This document shows positions 48,160-62,430 of a stretch of 64,000 nucleotides of DNA, piece after piece. The notes below the pieces were generated by a model. It did no database searches. It was not told where the DNA came from and was given only the letters and a program-made list of their open reading frames with translations. Position numbers and translations under genes: made by a program. Source of the stretch: Aphelocoma coerulescens (lineage: Eukaryota; Chordata; Aves; Passeriformes; Corvidae); contig NC_091016.1 of assembly GCF_041296385.1 (NCBI RefSeq), forward strand, positions 18,017,497 through 18,081,496. Reading direction: 5' to 3'. Position 1 is the stretch's first letter, and the number at the start of each line of letters is the position of its first letter.

Positions 48160-48893
48160 AGGACGGTGCGCCTGGGTCGGGGCAATCCCAGGCGTGAGGA
48201 CAGACCGGGAGATAAATTCATTGGGAGCTGCCCTGCGGAGAAGGACTTGGGGGTTCTTGTGGCTGAAAAGCTGGACATGAGTGTGTACTTCCAGTACACC
48301 AAAAGAAACCAAAGACATCCTGGGCTGCATCAGAAGGACAGCTGGCAGGTCAGGGGAGGCGTTTCGCCCCCATTCCCCTCATGACACACCGCCTGAAGGA
48401 CTGTGCCTGGCTCATCCTCAGCACAAGAAGGGCAGCCTGTTGGAGTGGATCCAGAGGAGGGCAAGGAAGATGCTCAGTGGAGGTGGAGCACCTCAGCTAT
48501 GAAGACAGGCTGAGAGAGCTGAGGGAGTTCAGCCTGGAGGAGAGCAGGCTCTGGGGAGGCCTCATTGCAGCCTTCCAGGACTTAAAAGAGGCTTATTTAA
48601 AAGAGGCAGAGGCAGATAGTGAAAGGACAAGAGGGGATGGTTTTAAACTATCAGAGCAGAGATTTAGATTAGATATTAGGAAGGAGTTCTTTACACAGAG
48701 GGTGGTGAGGCACTGGCACAAGTTGCCCAGGGAAGTTGTGGATGCCCATCCCTGGAAGTGTTCAAGGCCTGGTTGGATGGGGCTTTGAGCAACCTGGTCT
48801 AGTGGGTGGCATCTCTGCCCATGGCAGGGGGCTGGAAGGAGGTGCTCTTTAAGGTCCCTTCCAGCTCAAGCCTTTCTATGATTCTATGATTTG
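48160..48893 (+). mobile_element. CR1 LINE, 5'-truncated, about 730 bp
   Basis: Runs from GGGGCAATCCCAGGCGTGAG through GAGAAGGACTTGGGGGTTCT, ATCCTGGGCTGCATCA-like sequence, GATTAGATATTAGGAAGGAG and CCCATGGCAGGGGGCTGG to CTATGATTCTATGA. This is one of the longest CR1 copies here and still includes part of the end of the reverse-transcriptase ORF, broken by frameshifts. Confidence 0.95.
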
Positions 48894-48899
48894 ATTATG

Positions 48900-51800
48900 T
48901 AGGCACATAAAATGTGTTTAAATCAGAGTGAAAGTTGATCTGGAGCAAACTTCACAATCAGCTCTTCAGGGCATATGGTAACTACCTGGAAGCAGGAAAC
49001 TGAAGAATTGGTTAGGGAAAAAAAATCCCACCTCTACCTGTTCAGGAAAGTTTGTTTACAGAGGTATGATGGTGATCCAGGCAGTGCAACCATTCTACTC
49101 CCTGGTGGTTTCAAATCTCCTCCATGTCTTCAATACAACTATCTAGCTAGAGGATATTTTAATGCAGGTTGCTCCCAGATGTCTCTGGGGAGAATTGTTG
49201 CAAACAATAGCAAAGGTGTGGTTGGACTGCCCTGAGATCTTCAGTGTGACACACCTGTCACTTTATTTCCAAATAACAATGTTACCTGCAGTGCCTTTTT
49301 GTTTAATAGCAGCATGGGCAAGCACTATTGCTCACGGTGTCATCTGCCCACTTCAGGTGTGTCCCCACCCTAGGTGGGGGCTTCCCTGCCAGGGTGGCAC
49401 CTGGCACCCTGAAAATCCCTGTTAGCAAGTGAGATAAGTTTCTGTGCTGGAGCTTGCAGCTGAATTCAGCTCTTAAGCATGTCTCTGGTGCTGTTTTAGG
49501 AAGATGGGGGTTTTGTCTGTGCTCCTTGGCTGTTCCCAAAAGTTTGGTGACATGGCTGTCCCACCTTTTCAGCTTGCTGAAGAGCTGTGCTGCCTGGCCA
49601 GGCCTGTGACAGCATGGATAAGTGGCTCTCGTGCTTGGCTGTCTTAAGCTGATGTGATAAAGAAGGAGGAAGCTGAGAAACAAAGAGGCAGAGAGATGAC
49701 TCGAAGTGGAGACTTCAAAATGTAAACAAATGAGTAATAATTTAATTAAGGGCATCTCCTGATGGGTTTGTCTTGGCCAGCTTGCAAATCAAACATCACC
49801 CACCATTTCTTACACTATAATTTTAGCTAAAATAATTTTGTAAAGGATTCTGACCCAGTCCAAACAATCCCTTACTGTCTTTATTTGCTGTAACAAGTTG
49901 ATATTTCTGAATTATGTGTCATGTTGATACAGTGGAGCCATTCAAGCCCTATGTGTCTGCAGCCTGCAAAAGCTGTGGTTATTTTTTGCTGGATGAGGCC
50001 CAAATTCATTTGACATTGTATTTTGAGTCACATGGTACTGCTTGTTTCACTTATAATCAGTGCCATATCTGTGGCATGCCACCTGATGTTAAATTCCACT
50101 AGATTTGGGGGTATTTTTATTCATTTGCAGTATCTAATTGAAATGTAATGGGCGAATGTGAGGTATGCATGTATACATATGCAGATGAGTAAGTGTTTTC
50201 TTAGATCTGTGGGATTTCACTTGCATTCTGAGGGCATGAATAATTTCCTCCTCTGAAACTCCTGTTCTTGGCATGGAGGGTGTGGAGCTTGCCAGTTCAG
50301 GGCAAATAGGTGGAGTTGTCCAGGAAAGAGTTGGGCTGCTGAACTGCCCTGTGGATGTTCTGAATCACTGTAATTCACGGGTTGTTTGAGTCGTGGCTTT
50401 TCTGAATGTTTCAGTCTACTCTTTTATCTCTGGGGTTTCATGTCATCACAGTGAAAAGTAGACCTTAAAAGAGGCCCCACTGCATCCTGAGAGATGCCCA
50501 TCCATGACAGCAACCTGTCATTCCTAACTCTGACACCCGGATTCTGCCTGCAGGTTAGAGCTGTGATACCCTGAGAGCAGGAGAGCTGACAGCAGTGGAG
50601 TCATACTGACACAGATCAGGCCCTTTGCAGATTGTACATCACCACCTAACAGGTGGTTTTGGGCTACTAATGCCATTCTCTGTCCGGTGCTGGGGTCTGG
50701 GTTTGGGTGATTGCATCTATGAGACTTGCCCAGATCCTTGCACACAGTCAGACTACAAGCAAGCAGCATTTAGCAGGCAGAGGAGTGGTTTTCTTTCAGC
50801 TCAGCCCTACAGCAGACCCTGCTCTCAGGATTTATGCAATGCCGTTTAGCTGGTGCCACGTTCATGTCAGTGGGCGAGTGTTCCTGTGTCTCTTGTTCTT
50901 GATTATGCTTCTATTCCTAGAACTCATCAAAATTCTATTGCCTTGCTCCTCACAGAAAAGTGTAAATAAGTCAAAAGGGCTGTTATTATAATTTCCTATT
51001 TGAAATGTATTTTATGAGAAATGTTATTCTCTTGATAAAACAATGAACACTCTCTGATTCTGCAGTGGTGCTTTAGACTTAGTTACTAAATCATACTTGC
51101 CACTTTTCATTTAGAAAGGATTTCACAGACATAATTAATTAAACCTGACAGTATTCTTGTGGGATAAGTAAGTACTCTGACTATTTGAATGGTGACACAC
51201 AGGCAAACTGGTTATACTACCTTCTCTAGTCAGTCAAAGGATCAAGTCTAGAATTTAAAACTTGCTGCTTTCTTGACATAATTTAAGAGATGAGACCACC
51301 CATCCTTTTCATATTTCATCCATGTGTGTGATGCCTGACATAGTGGGTGGGGTCCTGTGGCCTGCAGTATGCAACGTGGGAGACCAGGCTGTGATCTGCT
51401 TGAAATCTATTACTTGATTTAACATGGAACACAGATTTTTCAGTCTATCTGGAACCATCAGTCGTGTAACTGTCATAGCACTGCTCTTGCTTCACTTGTT
51501 CATTCATTCACCCTCACTGTTTCCTCCAGTGTGTTCCATTTCAATGGTAGTATCAGTGCTTCCCGGTGTTTCTTAACGGTCTGTCAAGAGCAGGATCACA
51601 TTATGCAAGACTGTAAGGAGGAAAGAGTAAGGTACTCGATGGCCCTTGTCTTCTAATGACACCTGAAAGATGCCTGTGGGAGTGAAGAACACAAACCCAG
51701 TTATTCACGAGGTGCCCACATTAGCAAAGGATGGGTCAAAATTTGTTCTGAGGAGAATTTGGTGTTTCTTACTTCTAAAACTGCTCCTAGACACAGGTAA

Positions 51801-54800
51801 GAGAAAGGATGAGAGACTTCACTAAAAGTATGAAACAGATGCGTATGTTCCTTTTAGAACATTCTAAATGTGCAGAGATACTAACAAAAGTGAATTTTGT
51901 CCACTGTGGCCGCTTCCAAAATTTGAAAACATGTCCTTTAATAGTGGGGGATTTGTCTGCTAGGCAGTCAGTCATGTACTATCCTAAGTATATGGAACTG
52001 GATCATCTGGATGTGTTTTCTTTTACATTTTAATGGTATCCTGAAGGGTAAATTCCACATAATGTATTTGCAATTAAATGCGTTACATGCTTTCATATTA
52101 TTTTTGTATGGGGGATCAGGACAGGATGAAAAGAAACCTGTGTGCATGTTCTTAGGACAATAAGAAGCTGTATGACATGAGGGAACATATGTGGCTTCAG
52201 ACACTATTACATCATATTGTTTGGCAAAAATGTCATTAACTGTAATGAATCTAAGTTGATATTTGCAAGTGCAGTTTCCTGCCAAATGTCAATAGTCATC
52301 TGCTTCAGTTTCGGTGTCATCGGCGAAATGGGGAGAGAGGGTGTTAAGATATCTGATACTGGACTGAGAGCAGGTGGGGGAGAAATGGAAATATTACTTA
52401 TACATTGTAGGAATGCAATAGCTACTGTTTAATATACTTATTGTCTCACAGGGAATGCCTGGATATCAATCTCTGAACAAGTCTGTGGTGAGTAGCTGGA
52501 TTTCTTTATTCTCATAGCCCATAGTTGTTACTAGTGCAGATACTTAGAGTTAATAAAGATTTTAAGGTAATTCTAAATCAGATTTTACCCTCACATTGGT
52601 CCCTTTGTTGTGCTTAATACCTTTGTCTCCATCCTATGCAGGGATATTTAAAGTGTGAGTTCTTTCAGGGGAGGAACATGCACTGCTCTGCACATATACA
52701 TGTGAAGAACCTGAGAAACCAAGGTCCCTCTTTGTTTGGCCATAAATATCTTCAGTACAGTCAGCCTTGGTAGTGTTGTTAATAGTAATTTGAAATTTGG
52801 CAGCAATAATTTGAAATGAATTGACTAATTAGACACCCAGGTAATATTGTAGAAGGTAACACTTCAGGTTCTAAGAGCTCCTTAGCCTTGTGTTTTCTCT
52901 GCATTGCTAGTCTGAATGCCTAGATTTGGTGTCTGTTCTAGTTAATTTTAACCAAATACAGCTGGAGAGTGCTGATTGGGTCATTGCAGTGAACAGTATA
53001 TTTTATAGGAAAACAATGCCAAAAAGAGGTCTCTGCCTCTCTACTTTTGCTCTCCCTCTAATGAAGATTTTAATTACAGCTCGCAGAGACACTGTGCTTA
53101 ATTACTAAATCTCTGTGTAGGGACTGGATTCTAGTTTCCTAATTGGCACCTGTATGTTTGACAACTTCACAAAAATCCAAAGCTAAGAGTGACCATAATG
53201 TATGAAATGTGTATAGTATATACAAGGTAGATCTCTATTGTCTGTCAGACCCCTATGCCTTAAAATTTTTAAGAAACGGGAGAGAGAGAGGGAACATTGT
53301 ATGGCTTTGCAATGTGGACTTTTCATCCCATCATGCAGACACTGTCTGCAATAATTTGGAGCTCCTAGACCAAACTGACACTCTTCTTGAAATGATCAGC
53401 TGAAGGAAAAAAAAAAAAATCAGGTATCCTCATTTGTTTTTCAACTGAGATGAAAATTGATTTGGAAATGTTCCTTGCTAGAACTGCAGTTGCATTTCCA
53501 TTAGTTGGGAGGAGCTCCCAAATTATACTACCCCACCCACGTCTGCCTGCTTTCGGTTTACCTGAGGAGACATTACAAAGGAATGGAAAGAGGAAAGGAG
53601 GACAGCAACAAAAGGGAGAGCACACAGGACAGGTCTAAAAAGACAGAAATTTCAAGCAGAGTGCTTCAAGTGGGTAAGCCCTCCTTTTGGATTATGTTCA
53701 GCAGAGATACCACGTGCTCAGCAGTCTGTGGCATGGTGGTGTTCATAAATCCTGTTTAAAGCAGATCGTGACACTGATCATTTGACCTTTGATCAGGTGT
53801 TATGAGTCAGATCCTCAGCTAGGATAAATTCTCAAAAGTACATTGGCTTGAGGGAGAAATGCCCCAAGTTAAGGATCCAGTCTGTAGTGTAGGGAGACCT
53901 CATTCTTTGGGTGCTGAGTTTGACATGGTTGCCTTTTGACTGGATCGTACAAGCCCCGCTTATACAACATTCTTGTAGTAGTAATATTTATTGCCTTGTG
54001 TAGGGAATGTTCTGCTAGCTTGCTGAGGACCTACAAATGAATAATAATAACAGATGCGGGTTTGTATTTGTTTCTCTTGGAAAAAAACACGTAAATATTG
54101 ATTTAGGGAAAATGTGTGTGGGTTTTTCGTTGTTGTTGTTTTATACTGTAAGTTTGAGTTGGAGAATACTGACATTATAGGATTACAGACATGTAACTTG
54201 TTGGATCGATATTGTAATAATTTGTCATTTTCTTTACACAGTATCTTTTTGCACCCATGCAATTGAAATTAAATTGTTAGTGTGATGTTCAGGGAATACC
54301 ACTGGTTGGACTCCCCTCCAGTGTTTCTTCTAATCCTTTCCAAAACAGAAGTAATTATGTGTCATCTATGAGGAATTTGCAATACAGCTCACTATGCCCC
54401 TTGAGGATCTTTCTTAAGTCATGTGTATGTGAGGCCTGGAAAAATCATGTCCTCACATGGTTGTATTTCAATATTAGGAACACGATGATGATACAGCTGT
54501 GCCTTTGTTCCTTCGTGTTCCTGTCTGACTTGGGCTCTAGCCTAGAAGTGATGTCGGTGTCAGAATATGCCAGATTGGTTGTTTCTCAAAGCAGGGCTGT
54601 GAACAAGTCTTGCCAGTGTGTGAAAGTCACAGTTGGAAAATCTTGTTGATTATGGTTGTTTTGTTGTTTTGGGGGTTTTTTTTCTCCCTCATGTTCTTTT
54701 GTATCAGGAAGTTACAGGAACAGTTTGTCAGGAGAAGCCTTCATGCCACTTTTACCCCCCTCACATCTGCAGACCCAGGCATGGCTCCAGTGTGTGTTCA

Positions 54801-57800
54801 CTCCTGGTTTGTGCAGGTGGCCCTTTGCCTGTAAACGTTCTACAGGTGACCTCATGGTTCTCTGAACCAAGAACTTTAAATATTGCAGATGTGGCACGAG
54901 CAATCTTCCAGGCCTTCTGAGCCACATCCCAAAATTCAGGACTGCCAGACAGCCAGCTTGTCCTTCAATGCACCAAGGGAGAAGGGTGCTGTGTTCTTTT
55001 AGCAGGGGGGAAGTGACAATGACTCCCAGGAATGCTTGCTGTCCATTGTGGGCCAGGGCTAGGCCAAAGGATGTAACTTCAAGATGGAATAAAGTGTGTA
55101 ATGTCGACTTCAGTAGCATCTAATAAATTACTCCCTCTCACAGTGGGGGTTTATCCTGCATAAGCACAGCCCCTCTGCTGAATGTGGGACACAGTGCCAA
55201 CAGGGAAGCTGTGCCTGGAAGCCTTATAGCCCAGGGGAAACAGGCTGACAGCCTTTCCTGTGGTTCTTTGTTGCTGAGGTTTCAAGTGGTGCTGCTTCTC
55301 TTCCTCTGTCCTGAGATCCGTGCCCTGCAGTCCATGTTTAATCCAACTGATGTTCTCCACTTTAGTTGCCCACACTGTGGCTTGTATTTTAACATCACTT
55401 GTACACTGTAAGTTGTAGTGCCAAGAGTTAGCATGCAAGAATTGTAGTGAGTCCCCATGGAATGTAAGATTTGCCAGAATCATGCAATGTTAGCACATGC
55501 TAAATTTGTGCATTCTCATTTACCTTCTGTTGCTTGTTTGTTTTGATGAGTTCGGAGTTGTTAGGGGATCAAGCTTGTGCCTGCAAGTACAATTGTCTGA
55601 CACTTTCTTTAGAATTCGAAAACAAAAGAAGAGATTTTGCTGTTATCACCTGTCTGAAGGGATGTAGGACTTTTAAAACTCCCCAGTCTCACCGTAAAAC
55701 TTAAGAGGGAATTTTGTCAGCAGCTGACTAAGACATACAAGTCATGTATGACGAACTGGTGCTGCCTGACAAATCCTTCTCGTACACCAATGACCCCTGG
55801 ACTCCTTTAAGGCAGCTGGGCCCCATGAAAGCAGCTTTGTGGCACTCACAAGTGAGGCTTGACAGGCACTGCTTGGTCAGAAGGAACCACCTATTGCCAC
55901 ATCGCTCCTGTGCACCCTGGCTTCCGGCCCCCTTCTCTGACACAAGAGATGTGTGGTCAGAGCATGTTTGGGAGACAGGAACTTCTAATTCTGGCTCTAG
56001 CACTTTCTTCCTTGTGATGTGAAAGCAGCTATATGGACATTTTAAGGGAGTTTTTAAAAAATAGCCTCTAATTAGGCTGCCCACACCTGAGTATGTAGTC
56101 AGAGGCACACTAGAGCTCATTTTCAGAAGTGAATATCTGTGCATCCTTTTATTCTCAGCTGGAATTGTGGATACTGAACACTGAGTAGTCAGGGCAAATT
56201 ATTCTTTATTAGGCTTGAACATGAATTGTGTTGCAGAAGTTTCTAAGCATTAGGAAACTAATGAGTAGTGCTACTTATAAAGTGCTATTCTCAACAGCAA
56301 CTGCAGTTTTCATACCATGATGCCTTGTGAGATGTGAATTTGAGAAGAAGAGGAGGAGAAATGAAGAAAAATAATCTAAAAATATTGTACAGAAAAGTAG
56401 AGTCTACAGAGTGTGTAGCTTACAAAGAATGTTGGGAAAATAGGAAGCTTTCATTTCTTTAAAAACCCCCAAAGCTCTGTAGTCTCATAAGACTGAAAAT
56501 AACTTCATGTTCTTTGCTGATGCTTTAAGATATAATGTCTGCTACTCCATCTTCCCCCTCCCTTTTCTGCTCTCAGGAGACCACTTTCTCCAGAAGTGGG
56601 TTTTGAGATTTGGGAATACTTGCTAAGAAAGATGGGACACATTCGAACACTTCTCAACTGTCTTAGAGCCAGACCTCAGATGTGTATTTTCATTTTTGAG
56701 ACCCTTCCTCAGCTGAGGCTTGAGGAAGCATCACAAATGAGGCTTATGAAGCATCAATGCCTTTTCAAGACAGTCTTATGTTTTTACGAGGAACAAGCAG
56801 ATCTATTTTGAAAGCAACCAGCCTACAGAATATTGTTCCAAATAAATTAAGATATAGGGTGTCGTAGCTGGTATTTTGGTCTGCTGTTTGCCGTTGGAGC
56901 CTGAGTACTTTGGTCTGTGCTGTTTGCATTGTACTAAAGAGTGGCTGAGTTTCATTCTGCCTGCTATCCCCAGGGCCCTCATGAAGAAGAGATTTGTATC
57001 TCATGAGATTACCCCACTGAGCAAAGAAATGAAATAAATTATATTATCTTTTACTTGTGTCAAGTATAGTAGCTCTCAGAGCCTTTCAAGGCAGTGTCAG
57101 CACGGGCTGCATCCTGCATCAGTGTGTAAAGAGGCATCCTTTACAAGAACAACGCTGCAGAATGAAGCCAATGTGAGCCTAATGGGTGGTGGAAAAGAGT
57201 GAGCCTTTTTTTCCCCTCCCTCGTGCAAGCCTGCAGGGGGTTATTCTCCAGCATGTGTGAGCCTTGGGGCAAATCAGCCTGCTGGAATTCTTCTACAACA
57301 GGAGTTCCTAGTAAATCAGTGTAGTAGTAGTAGTAGGGATCTTATTTGGGAACCAATTAGAGCTTGTGTTGGTTGTTTCTCCTTGGCAGCTTTAATGAAC
57401 CCATAACACAGAAGTATTGGAAAGAAAAGATTTTGTAGCAGTCTCTGTTAGAAAATCATGGCCTACCCAGTTCCTTCCACAGTACAATACAATGCTTCCA
57501 AAGGCAGCAAAGGTTGTTACCATAACTTAGTCATGTGTGAAGAACCAGGAGAGCTAAAATGAGTTAAATAATTTTATTGTGCTGTAATGTTGGGAAGAAA
57601 TATTCCCCAGAACAATTGTTCTTCCCTATTCTGCAGAAAATCCTGCAAAAACCCACTTGAAATGTGTCTGTCAATGCAAACTAACTCAGGCAGGTACAGT
57701 AAATTCCAGATTCTTGCATTGTCATTACAGAGAATAAACTCCCTTTTCTTTTTACTCGTCTACCAGTCCTTTCACACAATGCCTTTAACATATTTCTGTA

Positions 57801-60800
57801 ATTAAATTTCACATCGTATCTCTGAACTATATTATGGCATTTGATCATACTTTATCTAAAAAATCACAGATACTGCTTGTCATAGCATACAATTTCTAGT
57901 CTTTGGCAAGGCTGTACAATAACCTCACAATTATCTGTTGTGGCCTATTCCCTATCGGGTGCTAGGACTTGGTTTCTGTTTCAGTTAACCCTTTAGTGCA
58001 CTCCAAAGTGGCAGCATCTAAGAAAAAAAGCATAACTCTGTCGCGAGAAATGGAAGACGATAGGGCATAAGCTTGGAGAAGTCAATGAGAAGCTGAAGTT
58101 CTCCTGACAAGAGGTTTCTATTTAGGATTTCTATAGTGCCAGTGTAATAGGAATACAGCTTTTTTGGTGTGTTATTGCAAGTCCTGCTTCCACCTTAAGA
58201 TACTGAACTGTTGCATGTCAGTCCTTCAAAGCTGATAAGAAGAAATGAAGACTGTGGTTACAGCTACAATGCATTGTAGGTACCTGGAACTGTTCTTAGC
58301 TCTGTATCAGGCAATTAAAGATATTTTTAACTTCCAGTCTTCAAAAGGTAATGGACTTTTTTTTACTTTCTTTTAGAAAGTATAATAAAATATTAAGCAT
58401 ATCTAAAAGGCTATTAACAAACAAATAAGCAAACAAGATAGGAATAGGAATGGAGTTTCAGGATGTCATTATAGGGTGCTCGTACAGGATTTTTATGACT
58501 CTTTCCACCAGAAGAAACTCACTAGACCAAAGAAAAGGAAGAATTAGCACTATTTTATGTAATGTTATTTACTCTTTCATGTTCTGTGGGACCTCATTAG
58601 AAGGATGAGAGATGAGTTCCAGCAGTGCATGTGTGTTAATAATAGGCCATACAAATGAGATTATAATAAGAGAATCCTGGATGATACATAAGGAATTAGA
58701 GCCAGGAGACCCTATATAAAAGCAGGCATATACTCAGTGAAACTAAGAGCTTGGTAAGTCTTTGTAGGAGAGGATGCAAAAAGGTGAGTTGAACTCACCA
58801 AGCCCCCTAAAAATTAGTGGTAATCCAAAAAGAGAAGCAAAATCCAAGAGTCCTGAATCTTATTCTCTGAGCTATTGTAGGTTTATTTTCACTTTCTTAG
58901 AACTTTGTCCTTGAAATGCCTTTTGGGAAAAACTTCTCATTGAAACAGTGTTAATTAACAAAAAAAGTTTGGAGAAAAAAACAGATTTACTGCTTTTGGG
59001 TTATGAGACATTAGAAAAAGGCACTTTGTCTCCAAAATAGGTTGTCCTGAATCCCCTGTACATATGTGATGCTCAAAGTGTGAAAAGAACTACCTTTGTC
59101 CAGACTGATAATTTTGCATTTTACAGTAGCTATCTCTTTTAAGCTTTCCTGAAGAACCCAGGAATTCCAATAAATTTTTTCATGTGACACATGTACACTT
59201 TCATTGTTATTTAAACAGGGGGACTTTCCTTTGGGCTCAGTTTTCAGGGATACACTTTAGCATGGGCATAAATTCAAAACTATGAATCCTCCATAGTAAT
59301 CTGTGGAGCTTGAGAGTTGCTTAAAAGTAAACATGTATGAAAGAATTTTCTTTGAACAGTGGGGCCATAATGTCTGATATATGTGAAGCATTTCAGAGAA
59401 CTGCAAAAGGTAAAAGGCACTATTAAAAGACGATAAAAGTGAGGAAAAAGCTGTATCTACTACTACTGCTACTACACAACTTCTCCTTATCTGTATTTCC
59501 AGTGGGTGCCAATCTCCAAAGATAGGTGTACTACACAGCTGCTAGTTCTGGCCAGTGTATTTTTGGTGTCTGTATTGACAGAGAATATAAATATTCCAAA
59601 GGATAGAAACGTGTCCTATGTGATAGGCAATCCAGAGTATCAAACAACTGTGCATTAGAATGGCTGCTGGTACAGTGCTGTAACTTCTGTGGTCTACAAA
59701 CCCATGACATAGAAACCTTCAAAACAAATGCTAACAGAAAGCTATTTACGCAGAGACAAAATTACTGTAACTTGTTTTGAGGTTTTTAGGTGACTTGTAC
59801 TTTCCTTAACAAATCCCAGTGATTGTCACCCCTAGTAGCTTCCTAGGAAAAAACAGCAAATGTGTATTTTCATCTTTTATGTAGATGATTATTTAGGGAT
59901 ACATTTAAATCTGCACCAAATGTACTGTTGATACTAAGTTAAGGCTACAAATATTTTAATTCTAACAAAATGCATTTTAAGAGGAAGATACTTTTAAAGC
60001 TTGTGAGCATTTTGTACTGACATTTAACTTTAATTTCCAGGAGAAAATTGCATAGTTAGCCACAACCAGAAACTGGGTGGCAGGCCTGCCAGGCCTGGAG
60101 TGAGGATGGAGCAACACAGTCCAGTGTTTTTTAAGGATGGAATTGAAATTGGCTGGGAAAGGCTGTCCAGCCTGGGGGCTGCAGAAGGGAACACAGCAGG
60201 TATGGGACTGGGGCTGGCTGAAAAACTAGGGGAAGGTGGGAACTGTTTGGCATCAGAATCAAGAGGATGCAAGATAGGAATGGGGAGGAAAAAACAGGAA
60301 GAAGAGAAAACTGATGCTAAGCAAACGAGTCAAGGAGGTGTGTAGGGAATATGAAATAAGGAAATGGCCACCAGGCTGGGTGCTGGGGCAGGGAATGGGT
60401 GTGAACTTGCAGATCTGGAGTGCAAAGGTTGGTTGGAGGTTCCATGGAGGAGGGAGATAGATCTGATTGAGAACAGGAAAGGGAAATTGCGTCTGGGAGG
60501 AGATGAATGAAAGTAGGAGTCAGGTGGAGGCTGGAGATAAATAAAGGTAGTCTTTTATGCTCCTTCCCTCACCGAAATGTCTGAGTAGCTTTTTACATAA
60601 AACTAATAACAACCCCAATTTTCCCTGGGTGATAGGAGGGGATCTTTATCTGTTGAGCTGGAACTAGACTAAGTCATTTGCATGTATAGTTTGTGCTTTT
60701 GAGGGGATAGGAAAGAAATGTTTCTTCTTTGATCAGAGACCCTTTGGAGTTTGGTGACAAACTGTGAATGTCTCTTGTAGTGGAAAGCCTTTTTCAAATG

Positions 60801-61990
60801 ATTCTGAAAGATAACCTGCAGTTGCTTAAAACCCACCATACTCTGATCATACTCTGGACTCCCTTTTTTTTTTTTTTTCGTCCAGTTAACCTCAAAAAAG
60901 GCAAACTTCATCTGCTCTGCTGTGTTTTGTTTGGCTTGTAATCTGTGCTGCTGCAGAGGGAAGCAGCTGCTGCAGTTGTTTGTAGATGTTCCTGCAGTCT
61001 GTAATGTTGCTGGGCTTGATCTGGTAGCTCTTTGGCCAACTGGGCCAGTCGTGCATTACACTGGCAGTGGGAGCGGACTAGGCGCTATTTGGAAAGGCCC
61101 AAAGCAACAATGTGTTCGTTTTGCTTGGTTTGTGTTTTTGTTTCTTTCTAGTAACATTTTGAAACAGTATTTTCAGCGTGATATAGTAGTTGCAACTAAT
61201 GTATCCTGATAGGAAAAGTGCCTGCCTTCCTCCGCCCAGACTCTCCCGGGCAAGATGAGAGTTTCCCAACAAGGGAAAACTGAAAGAGATTATTTTGAAA
61301 AATGTCTGCAACTTCGACAGCCCAAATGAGTACAAGCAGTGGAAATTTGCCTCTTTTTTGCTGAATGAGGGCTGTCTACCTTCTATGAAAGGTGCTAAAA
61401 ACAACTTCTGATTTGAATGTTCCTGTTTTCTATTCATTATCATTTGAGTCTTCTTTGGCTCCAATCTGCACCAGCTGTTTTCCACCCTAATCTTCTTTCC
61501 TGTAGCAATCTGGCCATGTTTGCAGCAGCGGTGGTTACGCTGGGTGAGGATGAAGTACTGCAGTTGTCCTTGGCATGTTATTGCCGGCTAAACCAGTGGA
61601 ATCTCATTAGGTTAGATTTCCTCATGGCCGCTTATGGATGCCTTAGGGTGGAAGATGCCTGTGGTCTGCAGAGATAAAGGCCTTCGGAGGGGAGGAGCAA
61701 ATGCTTATCAGTGCTGCCAGCGAAAAATGAACGTCTGGAGTATTTTTAGAGTTGGGCCAGCTCTTTCTGCGCTGTCCTGTGGGCACTCAAATAGCATTTG
61801 TGGTAAAGCTCAAAGGGCCGTACCTCTTCCTACAGCCCTGGAAAAGCACGAGTTTAATGGCATTAATCAGCGAGGACGAAACGAGAGTGCAAAACCTGAT
61901 AATACTGGAATAGTTTTTCCTTCTCCGGGCTTTCGCTGGGCTCCGCTGTGGGCAGTGAGCAGACAATACGCTGTAGTCCTGCCTGCGGTG
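48900..61990. other. Intergenic DNA upstream of SDE2, no gene recognised
   Basis: About 13 kb, mostly AT-rich. No frame shows a family motif and no chain of spliced exons could be built. Small features only: (TAG)n at about 57,320 and a T run at 60,866. Transposon relics too diverged to see by eye are possible. Confidence 0.65.
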
Positions 61991-61994
61991 TTCC

Positions 61995-62430
61995 TTACGC
62001 GTTTGAAACCAGCCAGAGCTGCCAGCGGCAGGGCGGGAGCAGCTCTGCAGCCCTACAGGAGACACGAGGGCTCGATCGGCCCCTCGGCTTCCCGGAGGAA
62101 AGCAGTGGTTCGCTGTGGGAGGGGGCAGCGCCGCGGCCGGGACAGCCTCGCCCCGCCCCGCCTGGCGTCATGGAATTCCAGGGCGCTCCCGCCAATGGCG
62201 GCGGGGGCACGTCCGGTGCCACCCACGGCAGCCCCGAAGCGGGAGGGCTCCGGTCCCCGCCGGTGACCTCGGGGCTCGGTCCCTGCCGGCCGCCGGGGAG
62301 GGCCGCAGCCGGGGAGCGCGGCGGGAGCGGGTCCTCCTGCGGGAGAAGGACGCGGGAACAGCCGGAGAGAGCTGGAAGCGCGGCCGCTTCCTCTGCACCT
62401 CCGCGAGCGGGCAGAACTAAAACTGACAGG
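61995..62430. promoter_or_regulatory. Orphan CpG island, probable promoter
   Basis: A sharp rise in GC and CpG, with a CCAAT box (GCCAATGG at 62191-62198), GC boxes (CCCCGCCCCGCC at about 62,149) and a GGCCGCCGGGGA stretch. No coding exon of a known protein could be read from it on either strand. In human the next gene beyond SDE2 is H3-3A, whose first exon is non-coding, so this may be its promoter; that is inference. Possible plus-strand donors are GTAAGG at about 62,661 and GTAAGT at about 62,719. Confidence 0.6.

Noticed and set aside
47178..48197. 339-codon plus-strand open frame across the SDE2 promoter
   Set aside because: It lies in a CpG island, antisense to SDE2 exon 1, and its composition (Arg, Ala, Pro, Gly) is what stop-poor GC-rich DNA gives in any frame. 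No domain and no similarity to a known protein.
48160..48893. Reading the CR1 at 48 kb as a host gene
   Set aside because: The whole stretch follows the CR1 consensus including its 3' terminus, and its frame is broken; it is a dead retrotransposon copy.
49914..50102. 62-codon frame with CKSCG and CHICG pairs resembling a zinc finger
   Set aside because: The spacing between the two CxxC pairs is not that of a family I recognise, there are no splice-compatible neighbouring exons, and the surrounding DNA is AT-rich intergenic sequence.
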